Positions 62,136 through 64,000 of a DNA stretch of 64,000 nucleotides are shown piece by piece. Numbering within the stretch: the stretch's first letter is position 1; every line of letters starts with the position of its first letter. The translations under genes were made by a program, and so were the position numbers. The notes beneath the pieces were generated by a model. The model was given only the letters and a program-made list of their open reading frames with translations, was not told the origin of the DNA and did no database searches. The stretch covers positions 3,472,001 through 3,536,000 of the forward strand of contig OZ241742.1 in NCBI GenBank assembly GCA_965200955.1, read 5' to 3'. The stretch is from Bin80 sp026708685 (GTDB lineage Bacteria; Bacteroidota; Rhodothermia; Rhodothermales; Bin80).

Positions 62136-63407
62136 ATGCGTGACTCACTCCAAGGCAGTTCATTGTTTATGAAGTTCATTGATCCTCTTGCTCCGACCAA
62201 GAGTGACCAATATCCATTTACTGCATCCCCGAGGACCTATATTGTCGCCTTGCTGGCTGGTTTGGCAACGACCATTGTCAGCGTCTTTGTCGGGATGAGT
62301 GACCTTTTTCTTGAACAGTTTTACTTTTCATACCTTATCGGATGGACCTTCTGTCTCAGTCTTGCACTCGGATGTCTCTTCATTGTATTGATCAAGCACC
62401 TGGTCCGTGCCGAATGGATTGTTGCTCTTCGCAGAATCCCTGAGGCAGCGGCCGTATCCTTTCCCCTGCTGGCCATTCTCTCCATTCCAGTGATTCTTGG
62501 CCTGCTTGATGCTCATGGCCCCTACCATCACTGGACCGTGGAAGGCATTGCTGATCCTGCAAGCGATCACTATGATGAAATCGTTGCAGGAAAAGTAGCA
62601 TACCTCAATATACCCTTCTTTCTTGCACGTCTTGCATTTTATTTCCTTTCTTGGATCTTCATCTCTTCACGGCTGTGGAGGCTCTCCATTCTTCAGGATG
62701 TGACAGGTGATCCCCAGATATCGGTTCGGCTCCGTCATGTCAGTGCATGGGGACTGCCTCTATGTGCCATTACGACTGCATTTGCAGCGTTTGACGTGCT
62801 GATGACCCTTGATCCGCACTGGTTTTCAACGATCTTTGGGGTCTATTTTTTCGCTGGTGCCTTTTTATCTGCCTTCTGCTTTACAGCTCTTACCGTTGCC
62901 TCCTTACAACGTGCTGGCATGCTTAGAGGAGTTGTTACCCGTGAACATTACCATGATCTTGGAAAGTTAATGTTTGGGTTTGTGGTCTTTTGGGCGTACA
63001 TTGCCTTTAGTCAGTACATGCTCATCTGGTATGGAGGAATTCCAGAAGAAACCGCTTGGTTCAAGTATCGTCTACAGCATGGCTGGGAAACCCACAGCGG
63101 AGTCCTGCTCTTTGGACATTTTATTCTGCCCTTTGTGATCTTACTTCCCCGTGCCATCAAACGATTTGCTACTCCCCTTGCGATCATTGCCGTGTGGCTT
63201 CTGATCATGCAGTGGTTTGACATTCACTGGCAAGCTATGCCTGTTCTTCACAAAGAGCAGGCACAGTTTCACTGGCTGGACCTGAGTTGCTGGATAGGAC
63301 TTTGGGCACTTTTCGTTGGGGCTTTCCTGTGGCGGTTGAGTCGACATTCTATTGTCTGCGAGAAAGATCCCCACCTTGAAAAATCCCTGCGCTTTGAAAA
63401 CGTTTAA
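62136..63407 (+). CDS. actF: ACIII subunit ActF, NrfD-like membrane protein
   Basis: About 423 residues from the ATG at 62136 (MRDSLQGSSLFMKFIDPLAP); a TTG at 62121 overlapping the actE stop is an alternative. About ten membrane helices (TYIVALLAGLATTIVSVFVG, LIGWTFCLSLALGCLFIVLI and others). Its fold is related to ActC and it completes the actABCDEF order of Rhodothermus. Segments such as VFWAYIAFSQYMLIWYGGIP are typical of ActF. Confidence 0.92.
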   Translation: MRDSLQGSSLFMKFIDPLAPTKSDQYPFTASPRTYIVALLAGLATTIVSVFVGMSDLFLEQFYFSYLIGWTFCLSLALGCLFIVLIKHLVRAEWIVALRRIPEAAAVSFPLLAILSIPVILGLLDAHGPYHHWTVEGIADPASDHYDEIVAGKVAYLNIPFFLARLAFYFLSWIFISSRLWRLSILQDVTGDPQISVRLRHVSAWGLPLCAITTAFAAFDVLMTLDPHWFSTIFGVYFFAGAFLSAFCFTALTVASLQRAGMLRGVVTREHYHDLGKLMFGFVVFWAYIAFSQYMLIWYGGIPEETAWFKYRLQHGWETHSGVLLFGHFILPFVILLPRAIKRFATPLAIIAVWLLIMQWFDIHWQAMPVLHKEQAQFHWLDLSCWIGLWALFVGAFLWRLSRHSIVCEKDPHLEKSLRFENV

Positions 63408-63418
63408 CATCCAGAGTT

Positions 63419-63766
63419 ATGGCTCATACTGACGAATCCACTACTGATCCTCCTCCAATTCAGAACGAAGCCATCGCCGCTGTTCCGCTGATGTGGTTCA
63501 TTTTCAGCATTCTGTTTGGCTTGGGCCTTCTGTCGTTTGTTGCATCCTACTGGTTTAACAACGTTGCTGATCGCGTCCATATGGAGCATGCCGCTGAAGC
63601 GTCGTATCCAACGGTGGAACGATTGCAGATGAGCGGCATGCAACAACTCAACCGTTATGAGATGATCAGCGAAGGAGTCTTCCGAATTCCTATTGAGCAG
63701 GCGATCCTACATGTGGCTGAGGAATTCCCCGAAGATGCTCCGATCTCTGAGGAAATGGTTCCCTGA
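63419..63766 (+). CDS. Small single-span membrane protein in the ACIII/oxidase cluster
   Basis: 115 residues, no named family recognised. One membrane helix near the N-terminus (MWFIFSILFGLGLLSFVASY) and a soluble C-terminus rich in acidic residues (AILHVAEEFPEDAPISEEMV). The position after actF and before a SCO gene is where ACIII clusters often carry an oxidase-associated membrane protein. Its stop overlaps the next ATG by one base (TGATG). Confidence 0.7.
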   Translation: MAHTDESTTDPPPIQNEAIAAVPLMWFIFSILFGLGLLSFVASYWFNNVADRVHMEHAAEASYPTVERLQMSGMQQLNRYEMISEGVFRIPIEQAILHVAEEFPEDAPISEEMVP

Positions 63767-64000
63767 TGAATCGATACTGCTTTGCCATCTTCGCTTTCAG
63801 TCTGTGGGTCACTCCGATCTATGCACAACTGACCCAGCAAGCCAGTATTGCCTATGAAGGTGTAGGACTGACACCCCAGTTAGGTGAACAGATTCCACTT
63901 GATCTATCCTTTCTTGATTCAGATGGAAAGGCAGTTACGCTCCAGGAGTACTTTCACCAAGGCCGCCCCGTGGTGCTCACCTTCGTCTACCATACCTGTC
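63766..64000 (+). CDS. SCO1/SenC-type copper chaperone (3' end outside window)
   Basis: The first 78 residues are visible. A signal peptide (MNRYCFAIFAFSLWVTPIYA) is followed by GEQIPLDLSFLDSDGKAVTL, QEYFHQGRPVVLTFVYHTC, the thioredoxin-like start of SCO proteins up to the first Cys of the CxxxC copper site. SCO delivers copper to the CuA site of cytochrome oxidase, so oxidase genes are expected just beyond the window. Confidence 0.85.
   Translation, partial: MNRYCFAIFAFSLWVTPIYAQLTQQASIAYEGVGLTPQLGEQIPLDLSFLDSDGKAVTLQEYFHQGRPVVLTFVYHTC

Noticed and set aside
1..64000. tRNA, rRNA and CRISPR arrays
   Set aside because: None were recognised on either strand by eye. A covariance search would be needed to exclude a tRNA in the intergenic regions at 40.6-41.2, 42.1-42.8 and 49.2-49.7 kb.

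Overview
The window looks like chromosome from a member of the Bacteroidota / Rhodothermota lineage. Three things support this: the cysteine-free L36 of Bacteroidota type (ending NKKNPKHKQRQG), a PorW/SprE-like TPR lipoprotein, and a pentahaem alternative complex III (ACIII) operon of the Rhodothermus type. The base composition is intermediate. A Rhodothermales-like marine or environmental bacterium is my best guess, but this is inference; no 16S gene or database comparison is available.

Layout. (1) 1-19102, minus strand: a nearly gap-free str + S10 + spc + alpha ribosomal superoperon, rpsL to rplQ, with fusA, tuf, secY, map, infA and rpoA embedded; rplQ runs off the left edge. (2) 19256-25910, minus strand: pyk, the PorW/SprE-like lipoprotein and ftsH, tightly spaced and probably one operon. 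(3) 25983-27630, plus strand: a secreted PHP phosphoesterase and a small lipoprotein. (4) 27.7-41 kb: an accessory region. It holds two copies of a Tat-exported PhoX/DUF839-type gene (one intact, one a pseudogene broken by a TnpB element), a PIN-type toxin-antitoxin pair, an HEPN/MNT pair, a complete type III restriction-modification system with a relic of another mod gene beside it, and a Panacea-domain antitoxin with a small membrane protein that may be its toxin. (5) 41-53 kb: a Tat-exported metallophosphoesterase, a 2128-residue repeat protein with a C-terminal autotransporter-like barrel, an LVIVD-propeller surface protein and a MATE exporter. (6) 53.0-55.5 kb: a second, decayed type III R-M locus. 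(7) 55705 to the right edge, plus strand: the ACIII operon actABCDEF, a small membrane protein and the start of a SCO1/SenC copper chaperone, which suggests that cytochrome oxidase genes follow.

The most unusual object is the 1403-bp element at 28725-30127. It codes only for a TnpB-like RNA-guided nuclease with intact RuvC motifs, yet it has perfect 24-bp terminal inverted repeats and an 8-bp target-site duplication, which are not properties of IS200/IS605 or IS607 elements. The intact paralogous gene at 31.7-33.1 kb shows what the uninterrupted site looks like. Second is a family of four ~98-bp MITE-like elements (30779, 39236, 40511, 54847) with GAGGCTTTTGCAAAACC-type ends and 4-bp target duplications. 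Two of them bracket the Panacea cassette, one lies between the two genes of the decayed R-M locus and regenerates a stop codon, and one precedes the PIN pair. Together they mark this part of the chromosome as a turnover site for defence and toxin-antitoxin genes.
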